Part shown: one piece after another, positions 1 to 8,560 of the stretch
Layout of the letters: the number at the start of each line of letters is the position of its first letter
Numbering within the stretch: position 1 is the first letter of the stretch
Assembly: GCF_002869965.1 (NCBI RefSeq)
Contig: NZ_PEBS01000009.1
Location: 1-64,000, forward strand
DNA: 64,000 bases
Reading direction: 5' to 3'
Source: Janthinobacterium sp. ROICE36
GTDB lineage: Bacteria > Pseudomonadota > Gammaproteobacteria > Burkholderiales > Burkholderiaceae_D
The notes under the pieces: model-generated
Told to the model about the DNA's origin: nothing
The model's input: the letters and a program-made list of their open reading frames with translations, nothing else
Databases searched by the model: none
Translations under genes and position numbers: made by a program

Positions 1-245
1 ACAAACCACGTTCACTTTCGCCGCTTACAACCTGACGCGCATGGCGACGATCTTTGGCTGGCGTTTATCGGCGGTGGTTGGATAACTCCGTCCATAGAGT
101 ACGGAAAGCGCTAAAAAATGTCAAAAAACGGCCTGAAAAGTGGCTGAAAACTGCTTTTTAGGCAAAATGCGGCTTCCAGCCCGAAAAATTCGCATGTCTG
201 GCGACAAAATCCGAAGGACTGGGGTCCTTTTTCAACACCCTGTTA
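1..245 (+). mobile_element. 3' end of an insertion sequence, cut by the window edge
   Basis: The first 85 bases encode the last residues of a DDE-type transposase, followed by about 160 bases without a gene. The stretch ends in TTTTTCAACACCCTG at about 228-242, the kind of sequence found at the ends of IS5/IS1182-like elements. It ends on the stop codon of the MFS gene on the other strand (TAA at 245-243). The left end lies outside the window, so neither the terminal inverted repeat nor a target duplication can be checked. The family assignment is inference. Confidence 0.55.
2..85 (+). CDS. transposase, C-terminal fragment (partial)
   Basis: The frame is open from base 2 to TAA at 83-85 and gives about 27 residues, including FTFAAYNLTRMATIFGWR. 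An AAYNL-[VT]-R motif followed by a short hydrophobic tail is typical of the C-terminus of IS5/IS1182-like DDE transposases. The catalytic part lies to the left of the window. The family is not certain from so short a piece. Confidence 0.55.
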   Translation, partial: QTTFTFAAYNLTRMATIFGWRLSAVVG

Positions 246-1439
246 GGAGCGCCGCGCGGCGGGGAGCTGCAATAGCAGCGCGGCGATGGCCACGGCGGCG
301 GCGGCGGCGGCCAGCAACCACATGGGCCAGTTAAGCAGGAGCAACAAGCCGCCCGTGGTGGCGGCGATGGCGCTGCCCAGATACAGCGCCGATTCGTTGA
401 GGGCGATGGCCAGGTTGCCGTCGCCCTGCCGCGCACGTACGGCCAGCAACCGCTGGTTCTGCGGCACTTGCAGGGCCCAGCCCGCCGCGCCCCACAGCGC
501 AATCGGCGCCAGCATCAGCCAGGCCGACCAGCCTGCCGCCAGCGGCAGCGCGCACAAGGCCAACACCAGCAACAGCAAGATGAACAGCGTCAGTTTCGGT
601 GCCGCCACTTTGTCCGCCCATGGCCCGACCAGTACGCTGCCAACGATCCCCCCCACGCCCCAGGCCCACAGGAAGGGCGTGGCGGAAATCACTGCACCGT
701 GCGCAGACCATGCCAGCAACGGTGCAATAAACGTGTACATGCCCAGGCTGGCAATCGCCGCCAGCAGCGATACCATCAGGATAGCCAGCACCTGCCCGTC
801 GGCCAGCAAGGCCAGCTTGCGGCGCAGCGGCATGGCCGATACCGTCGGCAGCGCGGGCAGCTTCCACAGCAAGCCCGCGAGCGCCAGCGCGCCGAGAATG
901 GCGACCAGCCACAGGGCCGCCGTCCAGCCCAGCTGCTGCGCCAGCAGCAAGCTCAATGGCACGCCCAGCACCGTGCCGCCCGCCATGCCACCCATGATCA
1001 CGCCGATGGCCTTGCCCCGCTGCTGCGGCGCCGACACGCGGGCCGCCGCCGCGATGCCCAGCGCCAGGTAGACACCGGCACCGATGCCGGCCATGGCCCG
1101 CCATGCCAGCAAACTGCTGAAACCGGACGCCAGCGCGCTGGCTCCGTTCGCCAGCACGAACACGGCCAGGGCGGTCAACAGGCCGGCACGCTGCGCGCGC
1201 GCCGGCAGCAAGGCGATGGCCAGGGGCGAGCCGAGGCCATAGGCCAGAGTAAACGCCGTCACCAGTTGCGCGGCCATCGCCAAGGAGACAGAAAATGCAC
1301 TGGCGATCATCGGCATCAAGCCCGCCGTCACATACGACGCCATGCCCAGCGCGAACGCGCCCACGGCGATCAGGTAGACGGTGGCAGGCAACATGGTGGC
1401 GGCAGGCGCTGCGGCACCGGAAGAAAAATAGTCAGACAT
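243..1439 (-). CDS. MFS drug-type exporter (AraJ/DHA1-like)
   Basis: A 398-residue hydrophobic protein with about 12 membrane segments, probably a proton-driven inner-membrane exporter. The N-terminal half has ALGMASYVTAGLMPMIA (the AraJ/YdhP pattern) and RAMAGIGAGVYLALG, a motif C-like stretch of drug antiporters. The substrate cannot be read from sequence. I chose the ATG at 1439; a TTG two codons upstream is the alternative. It is divergent from an XRE-type regulator with a 110-bp AT-rich gap holding two palindromes, so control by that regulator is likely. Its stop codon coincides with the end of the insertion sequence on its 3' side, so the natural C-terminus may have been altered slightly. 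Confidence 0.8.
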   Translation of the reverse strand: MSDYFSSGAAAPAATMLPATVYLIAVGAFALGMASYVTAGLMPMIASAFSVSLAMAAQLVTAFTLAYGLGSPLAIALLPARAQRAGLLTALAVFVLANGASALASGFSSLLAWRAMAGIGAGVYLALGIAAAARVSAPQQRGKAIGVIMGGMAGGTVLGVPLSLLLAQQLGWTAALWLVAILGALALAGLLWKLPALPTVSAMPLRRKLALLADGQVLAILMVSLLAAIASLGMYTFIAPLLAWSAHGAVISATPFLWAWGVGGIVGSVLVGPWADKVAAPKLTLFILLLLVLALCALPLAAGWSAWLMLAPIALWGAAGWALQVPQNQRLLAVRARQGDGNLAIALNESALYLGSAIAATTGGLLLLLNWPMWLLAAAAAAVAIAALLLQLPAARRS

Positions 1440-1464
1440 GGGCAAGCTTTCGGGAAGAAAGCAG

Positions 1465-1508
1465 GTATTCTGGAATACAATATAAACAATTACAATTTAA
1501 CTGTTTAT
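1465..1508. promoter_or_regulatory. divergent promoter region with two palindromes
   Basis: Two inverted repeats lie in the AT-rich gap between the exporter and its divergent regulator. One is GTATTC-TG-GAATAC at 1465-1478. The other is ATAAACA-N13-TGTTTAT, with arms at 1482-1488 and 1502-1508. Perfect dyads in such a spot are the expected operator layout for the adjacent XRE-family protein. Binding is inference; the repeats are directly visible. Confidence 0.5.
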
Positions 1509-1549
1509 GCTATTACTGATAGCAACAGGCTCACAGGAAAGACAGCACC

Positions 1550-2338
1550 ATGCGCACTTTGGCCCGCACCCGCCACGAACTGGCCGCCTACCTGCAGGCG
1601 CGGCGCGCGCGGCTGTCGCCCGAGGAAGTGGGCCTGCCCGGCGGCGGGCGGCGCAGGACGCCGGGCTTGCGCCGCGAAGAGGTGGCGGCGCTGGCCGGCG
1701 TGGGGCTGACCTGGTACACCTGGCTGGAGCAGGGGCGCGACATCGGCGTCTCCAGCGCCTTTCTCGACAAGCTGGCCGAAGTGCTGAAGCTGGACGGGGG
1801 CGAACGGCGCCACCTGTTCCTGCTGGCGCATGCGCGTCCGCCGGCCGAAGAGGGCAAGACGTATTGCGTGGTGCCGCCGCCGGTGCGCCGCTTGATGCAC
1901 GAACTGGCGCATCCAGCCTATGTGCTCAACTTGCGCTGGGACGTGCTGGCGTTCAACGGGGCAGCCGATGCCCTGTTTGGCTTCGGCGTGCATGCTGCCG
2001 CGCGCCGCAATCTGCTGTGGCTCTTGTTTACCGATCCGCTGCTGCGCTCACGCTTCGCCGGCTGGGAAGAGCAGGCGCCGCTGATGCTGTCGAGCTTTCG
2101 CCGCGACTACGCGCGCGCCACGCAGGAAGCCGATATCCACGCGCTGGTAGAAGAACTGGAAAAAGTGTCGCCCGAGTTCAAGCTGTGGTGGCGCCGCCAT
2201 GACGTGCATGCGCCCTGCGCCGGCGTGCGCCATCTGCACGTCGACGGCGAGCAGGTCGCCTATGAGCACACCTCGCTGACCATCGATGCGGACCGCCACT
2301 TGCGGCTGGTGGTGTATGCGCGCCAGCAGCCGCAGTGA
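1550..2338 (+). CDS. XRE-family regulator with MmyB-like ligand-binding domain
   Basis: A 262-residue transcription factor. Residues about 5-80 form a helix-turn-helix with the family's typical TPGLRREEVAALAGV and TWYTWLEQGR. Residues about 105-260 match the MmyB-like ligand-binding domain, including the pattern LNLRWDVLAFN and a C-terminal stretch ending LRLVVYARQ. AGGAAAG at about 1536 serves as ribosome binding site for the ATG. Such proteins often control a divergent oxidoreductase or exporter; here the neighbour is the MFS gene. The ligand is unknown. Confidence 0.85.
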   Translation: MRTLARTRHELAAYLQARRARLSPEEVGLPGGGRRRTPGLRREEVAALAGVGLTWYTWLEQGRDIGVSSAFLDKLAEVLKLDGGERRHLFLLAHARPPAEEGKTYCVVPPPVRRLMHELAHPAYVLNLRWDVLAFNGAADALFGFGVHAAARRNLLWLLFTDPLLRSRFAGWEEQAPLMLSSFRRDYARATQEADIHALVEELEKVSPEFKLWWRRHDVHAPCAGVRHLHVDGEQVAYEHTSLTIDADRHLRLVVYARQQPQ

Positions 2339-2354
2339 ACGGCAGCGCACAACG

Positions 2355-2390
2355 AAAAAACCGCTGACCCTCTTGCGAGGAGCCAGCGGC
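2355..2390 (-). terminator. intrinsic terminator of the first initiator tRNA
   Basis: Read on the minus strand, a CCGCTG/CAGCGG stem with an inner CTC/GAG pairing is followed by six T (2360-2355). It lies 8 bases past the tRNA 3' end. Confidence 0.8.
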
Positions 2391-2397
2391 TTCGAAA

Positions 2398-2474
2398 TGG
2401 TTGCGGGGACAGGATTTGAACCTGTGACCTTCGGGTTATGAGCCCGACGAGCTGCCAGACTGCTCCACCCCGCA
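2398..2474 (-). tRNA. tRNA-fMet (CAT), copy 1
   Basis: A 77-nt initiator tRNA with encoded CCA. The anticodon is CAT, and the three consecutive G-C pairs at the base of the anticodon stem (GGGCTCATAACCC) mark an initiator. Position 1 is T opposite A72, whereas the E. coli initiator has a C1-A72 mismatch. The T stem is ACAGG/CCTGT. A TATAAT box lies immediately upstream (2485-2480 on the minus strand), so the leader is only a few bases long. Confidence 0.95.
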
Positions 2475-2571
2475 CTCGAATTATATACCAGATTGTTGCG
2501 CGGCGTAAAGGGCAAGAATTGACAATGTCATTCCTGCCCCGTCTTCCGGAGTTTGTCGTTGGGTAGCAATG

Positions 2572-2607
2572 AAAAAAGCCGCTGATCTTTTTCAAGAGTC
2601 AGCGGCT
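2572..2607 (-). terminator. intrinsic terminator of the second initiator tRNA
   Basis: On the minus strand the stem AGCCGCTGA/TCAGCGGCT is followed by six T ending at 2572. It has the same CCGCTG/CAGCGG core as the terminator of the first copy, so tRNA and terminator were probably duplicated together (period 219 bp). Confidence 0.85.
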
Positions 2608-2616
2608 TTCAGGTAT

Positions 2617-2693
2617 TGGTTGCGGGGACAGGATTTGAACCTGCGACCTTCGGGTTATGAGCCCGACGAGCTGCCAGACTGCTCCACCCCGCA
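2617..2693 (-). tRNA. tRNA-fMet (CAT), copy 2
   Basis: Identical to the first copy except for one base at position 49, which turns the A-U pair of the T stem into G-U (GCAGG/CCTGT). It has its own TATAAT (2704-2699) and TTGCCT (2728-2723, spacing 18) on the minus strand. The bases from here to the next gene (2694-2878) show only these promoter elements. Confidence 0.95.
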
Positions 2694-2878
2694 CTCGAAT
2701 TATAAGGGCAAACGGGTGGCTTAGGCAATAGCTATCTCAACTTCTACTGCAATAGAGCCATTTAATGAAAAAATCCGGCCAATTGCCGATTGGCATTGTG
2801 TCCGCCTGTCACGCCACGTCGCGCGCAATCGGTGTACAGTAAGCGTTACACTAGACACCCATTTTCCTAAGCCCGCCC

Positions 2879-3457
2879 ATGAAATTCTGCTCCGAATGCG
2901 CCCATCCTGTCAGCCTGTCCATTCCGGAAGGCGACAACCGTCCGCGCTATGTCTGCGCCAACTGCGACGCCATCCATTACCAGAACCCGAAAATGGTGGT
3001 CGGCTCGATCCCCGTGTGGGAAGAGGAAGGCCAGCTGCAGGTCTTGCTATGCAAGCGCGCCATCGAGCCGCGCCTGGGTTACTGGACCCTGCCGGCCGGC
3101 TTCATGGAAAACGATGAGACCACGTCGGACGCGGCCGAGCGTGAAACGGTGGAAGAAGCGGGCGCCAATATCGAACTGGGCCCCCTGTTTTCGCTGCTCA
3201 ACGTGCAGCGCGTGCACCAGGTGCACCTGTTCTACCTGGCGCGTTTGCGCGACCTCGATTTCGCACCGGGCATCGAAAGCCTGGAGGTGCAGCTGTTTAC
3301 GGAAGCCCAGATTCCCTGGGATGACCTGGCCTTCCCCACCATCCGCGCCACCCTGGAACTGTTCTTTGCCGACCGCGTGAAAATCCGCGAAGGCGGCAGC
3401 TATGGCGTCCATACGGGCGACATCACGCGCCCGATGGCGCGCACGGATGCCGAGTAA
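2879..3457 (+). CDS. Nudix hydrolase with N-terminal zinc ribbon
   Basis: A 192-residue hydrolase of nucleoside-diphosphate-linked compounds. Residues 4-29 form a zinc ribbon (C4-x2-C7, C26-x2-C29). The Nudix box at residues 74-96 is complete: G74-x5-E80-x7-R88-E89-x2-E92-E93-x-G95, which holds the divalent metals. The zinc ribbon resembles the NudC/NADH pyrophosphatase branch, but the protein is shorter and lacks the NudC N-terminal domain, so the substrate is open. It lies 30 bp upstream of aat on the same strand and may be cotranscribed with it. Confidence 0.88.
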   Translation: MKFCSECAHPVSLSIPEGDNRPRYVCANCDAIHYQNPKMVVGSIPVWEEEGQLQVLLCKRAIEPRLGYWTLPAGFMENDETTSDAAERETVEEAGANIELGPLFSLLNVQRVHQVHLFYLARLRDLDFAPGIESLEVQLFTEAQIPWDDLAFPTIRATLELFFADRVKIREGGSYGVHTGDITRPMARTDAE

Positions 3458-3487
3458 GCCCCTGCCACCTGCCACATTTGACACCGC

Positions 3488-4204
3488 ATGATTCCCTGGC
3501 TCGACATCCACACCCCCTTTCCCGACGTCTCGCGCGCCCTGACGGACGAAGCGCCCGGCCTGCTGGCGGCCGGCGCCGACCTGTCGCCCGCGCGCCTGCT
3601 CGACGCTTACCGGCACGGCATCTTCCCCTGGTTTTCCGAAGGCCAGCCCATCCTGTGGTGGAGCACCGATCCGCGCATGGTGCTGATGACGGAAAACTTC
3701 AAAGTGTCCGACAGCCTGGCCAAGGCGATCCGCAAGGTCGAGCGCAGCGCCGCCACGGACGGGCGCTGGCAATTGCGCTTCGACGGCGATTTCGAAGCGG
3801 TGTTGCGCGCCTGCGCTGCGCCGCGCAAGGATGGCCCGGGCACCTGGATCTCGGACGAGATCATCGCCGGCTACACGGGCTTGCACAAACTGGGCTACGC
3901 GCACTCGTCGGAACTGTGGCTCGATGGTGAACTGGTGGGCGGCGCGTATGGCGTGTCGATCGGGCGCATGTTCTATGGCGAATCGATGTTCGCCCGCGTC
4001 ACGGATGGTTCGAAGATCGCGCTGGCGCAGCTGGTGCGCTTTTTGAAGGCGCGCGGCGTGACCATGATTGACTGCCAGCAAGAAACAAAACACCTGGCTT
4101 CGCTGGGCGCGGCGCCCATTTCACGCGCGCGCTTCCTGGCCCACGTACGCAGCGCCATTGAAACAGCGCAAATCACCGACTGGCATGCTGCGCCGCCCGC
4201 ATAA
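3488..4204 (+). CDS. aat: leucyl/phenylalanyl-tRNA--protein transferase
   Basis: A 238-residue cytosolic enzyme that moves Leu or Phe from aminoacyl-tRNA to proteins with N-terminal Arg or Lys, marking them for ClpS/ClpAP. The family signatures are clear: the N-terminal FPDVSRAL, the [22 protein letters not shown] block around residues 42-65, and [21 protein letters not shown]. The length is normal. bpt follows 60 bp downstream, so both branches of the bacterial N-degron pathway are encoded together. Confidence 0.95.
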   Translation: MIPWLDIHTPFPDVSRALTDEAPGLLAAGADLSPARLLDAYRHGIFPWFSEGQPILWWSTDPRMVLMTENFKVSDSLAKAIRKVERSAATDGRWQLRFDGDFEAVLRACAAPRKDGPGTWISDEIIAGYTGLHKLGYAHSSELWLDGELVGGAYGVSIGRMFYGESMFARVTDGSKIALAQLVRFLKARGVTMIDCQQETKHLASLGAAPISRARFLAHVRSAIETAQITDWHAAPPA

Positions 4205-4264
4205 AAAAGCTATGATATCTGCACGCAGACATCCATTGCCGCGGCCAGACCAGACAGGATCAGC

Positions 4265-4987
4265 ATGACGCACCTGAACGAACTACCGTTTGCCACCCTG
4301 CAGTTCTACACGACGGCACCCTACCCGTGCAGCTACCTGGACGACCGCCAGGCCCGCTCGCAGGTCGCCACGCCTTCGCACCTGATCAACAGCGACGTGT
4401 ATTCGGAACTGGTGCGCAACGGCTTTCGCCGCAGCGGCATCTTTACCTACCGCCCGTATTGCGACGGCTGCCAGGCCTGCATCCCCGTGCGCGTGGTGGC
4501 GCAGTCCTTCACGCCCAATCGCAACCAGCGCCGCGCCTGGAGCCGGCACGCCGACCTGCAGGCGGGCGTGGCCAGCCTGTCCTTCCTTGACGAGCACTAT
4601 GAGCTGTACCTGCGCTACCAGAGCACGCGCCACGCGGGCGGCGGCATGGACCAGGACAGCCGCGACCAGTACGCGCAATTTTTGCTGCAAAGCCGGGTCA
4701 ACACGCGTCTGGTGGAATTTCGCGATGCCGAAGGCACCCTGCGCATGGTCAGCATCATCGACGTACTGGCCGATGGCCTGTCATCCGTCTACACTTTTTT
4801 TGATCCGGACGTGCCGGGCGCCTCCTACGGCACCTACAACGTGCTGTGGCAAATCGCCCAGGCGCGCGAACTGGGCCTGCCGTATATCTACCTGGGTTAC
4901 TGGATCGCGCAAAGCTCGAAAATGGCCTATAAAATCAACTTCAAGCCGCTGGAAGCGCGCATCAAGGGGCAGTGGGTGATCCTGTAA
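4265..4987 (+). CDS. bpt: aspartate/glutamate leucyltransferase
   Basis: A 240-residue N-degron enzyme of the arginyltransferase fold. In bacteria it attaches Leu to N-terminal Asp or Glu, feeding the same ClpS pathway as Aat. The N-terminal domain contains the CDGCQAC cysteine cluster (about residue 68) with YRPYC before it. The C-terminal GNAT-like part has [15 protein letters not shown] and [15 protein letters not shown]. Start at ATG 4265. In many proteobacteria bpt sits beside aat, as here. Confidence 0.95.
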   Translation: MTHLNELPFATLQFYTTAPYPCSYLDDRQARSQVATPSHLINSDVYSELVRNGFRRSGIFTYRPYCDGCQACIPVRVVAQSFTPNRNQRRAWSRHADLQAGVASLSFLDEHYELYLRYQSTRHAGGGMDQDSRDQYAQFLLQSRVNTRLVEFRDAEGTLRMVSIIDVLADGLSSVYTFFDPDVPGASYGTYNVLWQIAQARELGLPYIYLGYWIAQSSKMAYKINFKPLEARIKGQWVIL

Positions 4988-4990
4988 ATT

Positions 4991-5055
4991 AAACCCAACG
5001 GCAGACACTGGGGTCGTACCCTGAAGGTACGACCCCGGCCCTTGCTGGTGGGTTT
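4991..5055. repeat. GGGGTC palindrome, copy 1 (nested inverted repeat)
   Basis: An inner perfect hairpin GGGGTCGTACC (5010-5020) / GGTACGACCCC (5026-5036) with a 5-base loop sits inside a wider pair AAACCCA (4991-4997) / TGGGTTT (5049-5055). It lies between the convergent bpt and tricorn-protease genes and could end transcription from both sides, although no T run follows. Related GGGGTC...GACCCC hairpins occur at 18403, 18485 and 22312, so it belongs to a dispersed family. Confidence 0.75.
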
Positions 5056-5066
5056 GAATTGCCGCC

Positions 5067-8000
5067 TTACTTGCTCTTGTCCGGAAACGCCGGTCGTGCA
5101 GGCCGCGCGGGCGGATTCTTCGCCAGTTCGGCCTGGATCACCTCAATCGCTTTTTCCAGCTGCGGATCACGGCCGGCGATGACGTCGGCCGGCGTTTGTT
5201 CGACTTCGATATCGGGCGGCACGCCTTCGTTTTCCACGCCCCAGCCGTTCTCGCGCGTCCAGAATGCCAGATTCGGCGCCGTGATGAAGCCGCCATCCAT
5301 CAGCACGGGGAAGCCCAGCACGCCCACCAGACCGCCCCAGGTAGCCTTGCCGATCAACGGACCCATATTGTTTTTGCGGAACATCCACGGCAGCAGGTCG
5401 CCGCCCGAACCGGCCGTCTCGTCGATCAGCATGGCGCGCGGCCCCTGGATGGAGGCCGACGGCGTCTTCATGTCGGCGCCATAGCGCATGCTCCACCAGG
5501 CGATTTCCTTCCTCTGCAGGATCTCGATGTAGTAATCGGCCACGCTGCCGCCGCCGTTGAAACGCTCGTCGACGATGATGGCCTGCTTGTCCGCCTGCGG
5601 GAAGAAATAGCGCTTGAAGTAGGTATGACCCAGGCCCGCCGTATTCGGCACGTACACGTATGCCACCTTGCCGCCCGTCGCCGCATTGACCTTGCGCATA
5701 TTGCCTTCGATCCAATCGCGGTTGCGCAAGGCATCCTCGGTCGGCACGGGCACCACGGTGATCGTGCGCGCACCCTTGCCGTCGGCCGACGGCCCCACGG
5801 TCAGGTCGATGGCCTTGCCGGCCGTGTTTTCAAAGGCGCTGTACAAGTTAGTGGGCGGCAACAAAGGGCGGCTATCGACGGCCAGCAGAAATTCGCCCGC
5901 CTTCACGTTCAGGCCCGGCTCCGTCAGCGGGGCGCGCAGGGCCGGATTCCAGTTCAAGCCGCCATACACTTTCTTGAAGCGGTAATGTCCGTCGCTCACC
6001 TCGTAGTCGGCGCCCAGAAGCCCGCCCGGCACCTTCTTCGCCTCGATAAAATCGTCGCCGCCGCCACCGCGGTGGTGGCCCACGGCCAGTTCGCTGCACA
6101 TCCACTGTATCAAACGATTCAGGTCGGCGCGGCTGGACAGCTCGGGCAGGAAGACGGCGTACTTGTCGCGCATGGCCTTCCAGTCCACGCCATGCATGCC
6201 CGGATCATAAAAGTAATCGCGATTGATGCGCCAGACTTCATTGAAAATCTGCGTCCACTCGGCGCGCGGATCGGCTTTTACCTCGATGGCGTCGACCTTG
6301 ATTTTGCCTTCGCCCGGCACCAGCAGCTTGCCCGTGGCCGAGCCCATGGCCCACTTATCCTTCTGGCGGTACAGCAGCTTCTTGCCATCGGCCGACACGT
6401 CGAAATCGTCCGCCTCGGCCACCACGGTTTCCGCCTTGCGCTCTTTTAAATCAAAGCGCTGCACGGCCTTCTTGCCATCGCTTTCGCGCAGCAAAAAGAT
6501 CTGCCCTGCGGCGCCGGCGGCCAGGCTGGAGAACTGCGCGGCCGGCAGCGGCAAGTCGACGATGCGCGTGGCGATGCCGTCGAAATCGATGTGGATCGGC
6601 GCCACGGGCGCCACCACCACTTTCGGGTCGTCGCGGCCCGTCTTCGGATCGACCTTCGGTTCGCTCTTCGCCTCCGGTTCGTCTTTCGTCGCCTCCTTCT
6701 TCGGCTCCGCGCTGGCCGCCTTTTCCTCGTCGCTTTCCTTGATCAGTGGCGAAGGCAGGTCGCGCCGCAGCACGGCCATCCAGACCGTGCGCGTCACCAG
6801 GTTGTCTTCATTCTGCTGCGAGAACCAGTTATTGCTGGGGCCTGCATTCGTCGAAGCGAAGAAGTACAGGTATTTGCCGCTCTTGTCGAACACGGGTTCG
6901 GCCACGTCGGACAGGCCATCGGTCACGGGCATGGACTTGTTCTGCTCGATGGAATAGATGTAGGCGCTGCGCGTGTAGGTGGGCGAATTGAGCGTGTAGG
7001 CCAGCCAGCGCGAATCAGGGGCCCACGAGGCGCGCATGCTTTTGTCGACGCCATACATCGGCTCCGTGGCTATTCTTTGCAGCTTGCCAGTGCCGACGTC
7101 GATCACGTACATGTTCCAGCCATTGTCGGCGAATGCAATCTTCTTGCTGTCGGGCGACCAGACGGCGTTGTCATAGAAGCCGCTGCCATGGAGCTTGAAC
7201 TTGCGCACGGCGCCCTTGCCGTCCTGCGCCCGCACATGCAATTCATACTCGCCCGATTCGTCCGAGAAATACCCGACCGAGCGGCCGTCTGGCGACCAGA
7301 TGGGCGTGCGCTCGTGGGCGCCGGCCGTCTGCGTCAGATTGCGCACGTCGCCCTTGTCGGCGGGGATGGTGACGATCTCGCCCCGGTATTCGAAGGCGAC
7401 GCGCGCGCCCGACGGCGAAATCGACGCATCGCGGATGTATTTCGCATTCTTGACCCAGCGCGGGCGCGTCTGCCCCAGGTCGCTGGCCACGCCGATGGTG
7501 AGTTTATGCGCCTGGCCGCTGGCGATATCGAAGGCGTGCAAATAGCCGGCCTGCTCGTAGACGATCGTGCCGTTCGCCGCCGACGCGTTCAACACGGGAA
7601 AATCCTTGTGCTGCGTCAGCTGGCGCACGGCCTTGGTCTTGACGTCATAGGCAAACAGGTTGAATTCGCCGTTGCGGTCGGAGCGAAAGTACACGCTGTC
7701 GCCCAGCCACATCGGGTCGACGTCGTTCGAGCGGGTGCTCGGCTGGGGGATTTTTTCGATGGATTTGTCGCTGGACGAAAACAGCCACAGCCAGGAATTG
7801 GTGCCGCCCCGGTAGCGCTTCCATTGCTTGAAGGCGGGCGCCAACGGGTTGTACGCAATGCGCTTGCCGTCCGGCGAATACGCGGCGCGCGACGCGTTGG
7901 GAATCTCCAGCTGCGTTTCCACGCCGCCCGCCACCGGCACCGTCAACAACTTCTGAAAGCGGTTGTTGAAGGCGGCGCGGGGCGAGGTGAACATCACGGC

Positions 8001-8378
8001 CTGACCATCGGGCGTGAACGATTGCGCCAGATCAACACCCGGGTGGAAAGTCAGGCGGCGCGGCACGCCGCCTGCCGCCGCGATCACATACACGTCGACA
8101 TTGCCGTCGATGCTGGCGCTATACGCGATCAGGCTGCCGTCGGGCGAGAACACGGGGTTGGACTTGTAGCCCAGGTCGGACGTCAATCGCCGCGCGCCGC
8201 CGCCGTCCAGGTTCGACAGCCACACATCGCCCGCATAGATGAAGGCGATATGGCGGCTGGAGACGGCCGGTTCGCTCAGCATGCGGGTGTCTTGGGTATT
8301 GGGCAGGGCCAGGGCCGGGTGGCTCAGCAGCAGTGCGCTGGCGGCGGCGATGGCCGTCAAGATGCGTGTCTTTTTCAA
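5067..8378 (-). CDS. tricorn-like S41 protease, exported
   Basis: A 1103-residue protein with a signal peptide (KKTRILTAIAAASALLLSHPALA). TolB/WD40-like propeller repeats follow (about residues 30-530, with SPDG, SWAPDSR and similar blades), then a low-complexity Lys/Glu-rich linker (about 545-585), a PDZ-like region and a C-terminal S41 protease domain. SELAVGHHRGG (about 766) provides the tricorn-type catalytic His, and DETAGSGGDLLPW (about 988) the Ser-Gly-Gly-Asp nucleophile site. It probably degrades peptides in the periplasm. The gene is antisense to its neighbours and separates bpt from pyrD. The upstream promoter was not identified. Confidence 0.9.
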   Translation of the reverse strand: MKKTRILTAIAAASALLLSHPALALPNTQDTRMLSEPAVSSRHIAFIYAGDVWLSNLDGGGARRLTSDLGYKSNPVFSPDGSLIAYSASIDGNVDVYVIAAAGGVPRRLTFHPGVDLAQSFTPDGQAVMFTSPRAAFNNRFQKLLTVPVAGGVETQLEIPNASRAAYSPDGKRIAYNPLAPAFKQWKRYRGGTNSWLWLFSSSDKSIEKIPQPSTRSNDVDPMWLGDSVYFRSDRNGEFNLFAYDVKTKAVRQLTQHKDFPVLNASAANGTIVYEQAGYLHAFDIASGQAHKLTIGVASDLGQTRPRWVKNAKYIRDASISPSGARVAFEYRGEIVTIPADKGDVRNLTQTAGAHERTPIWSPDGRSVGYFSDESGEYELHVRAQDGKGAVRKFKLHGSGFYDNAVWSPDSKKIAFADNGWNMYVIDVGTGKLQRIATEPMYGVDKSMRASWAPDSRWLAYTLNSPTYTRSAYIYSIEQNKSMPVTDGLSDVAEPVFDKSGKYLYFFASTNAGPSNNWFSQQNEDNLVTRTVWMAVLRRDLPSPLIKESDEEKAASAEPKKEATKDEPEAKSEPKVDPKTGRDDPKVVVAPVAPIHIDFDGIATRIVDLPLPAAQFSSLAAGAAGQIFLLRESDGKKAVQRFDLKERKAETVVAEADDFDVSADGKKLLYRQKDKWAMGSATGKLLVPGEGKIKVDAIEVKADPRAEWTQIFNEVWRINRDYFYDPGMHGVDWKAMRDKYAVFLPELSSRADLNRLIQWMCSELAVGHHRGGGGDDFIEAKKVPGGLLGADYEVSDGHYRFKKVYGGLNWNPALRAPLTEPGLNVKAGEFLLAVDSRPLLPPTNLYSAFENTAGKAIDLTVGPSADGKGARTITVVPVPTEDALRNRDWIEGNMRKVNAATGGKVAYVYVPNTAGLGHTYFKRYFFPQADKQAIIVDERFNGGGSVADYYIEILQRKEIAWWSMRYGADMKTPSASIQGPRAMLIDETAGSGGDLLPWMFRKNNMGPLIGKATWGGLVGVLGFPVLMDGGFITAPNLAFWTRENGWGVENEGVPPDIEVEQTPADVIAGRDPQLEKAIEVIQAELAKNPPARPARPAFPDKSK

Positions 8379-8560
8379 TCGATGTCTCGCTTATTGTGTA
8401 AGAAAACAGAGGATGTCAACAGTCTGGGCTGGACTCAATATTGCTTGAGGCCAATGACAACTATACACCGGAGCCGGCGCGGAACACGGTAAAATACCGC
8501 CAATTACATAGCCGGCCGTCAGCCCTTTCCATTGGCCCGCACACCTACTCAAAGCGCCCC

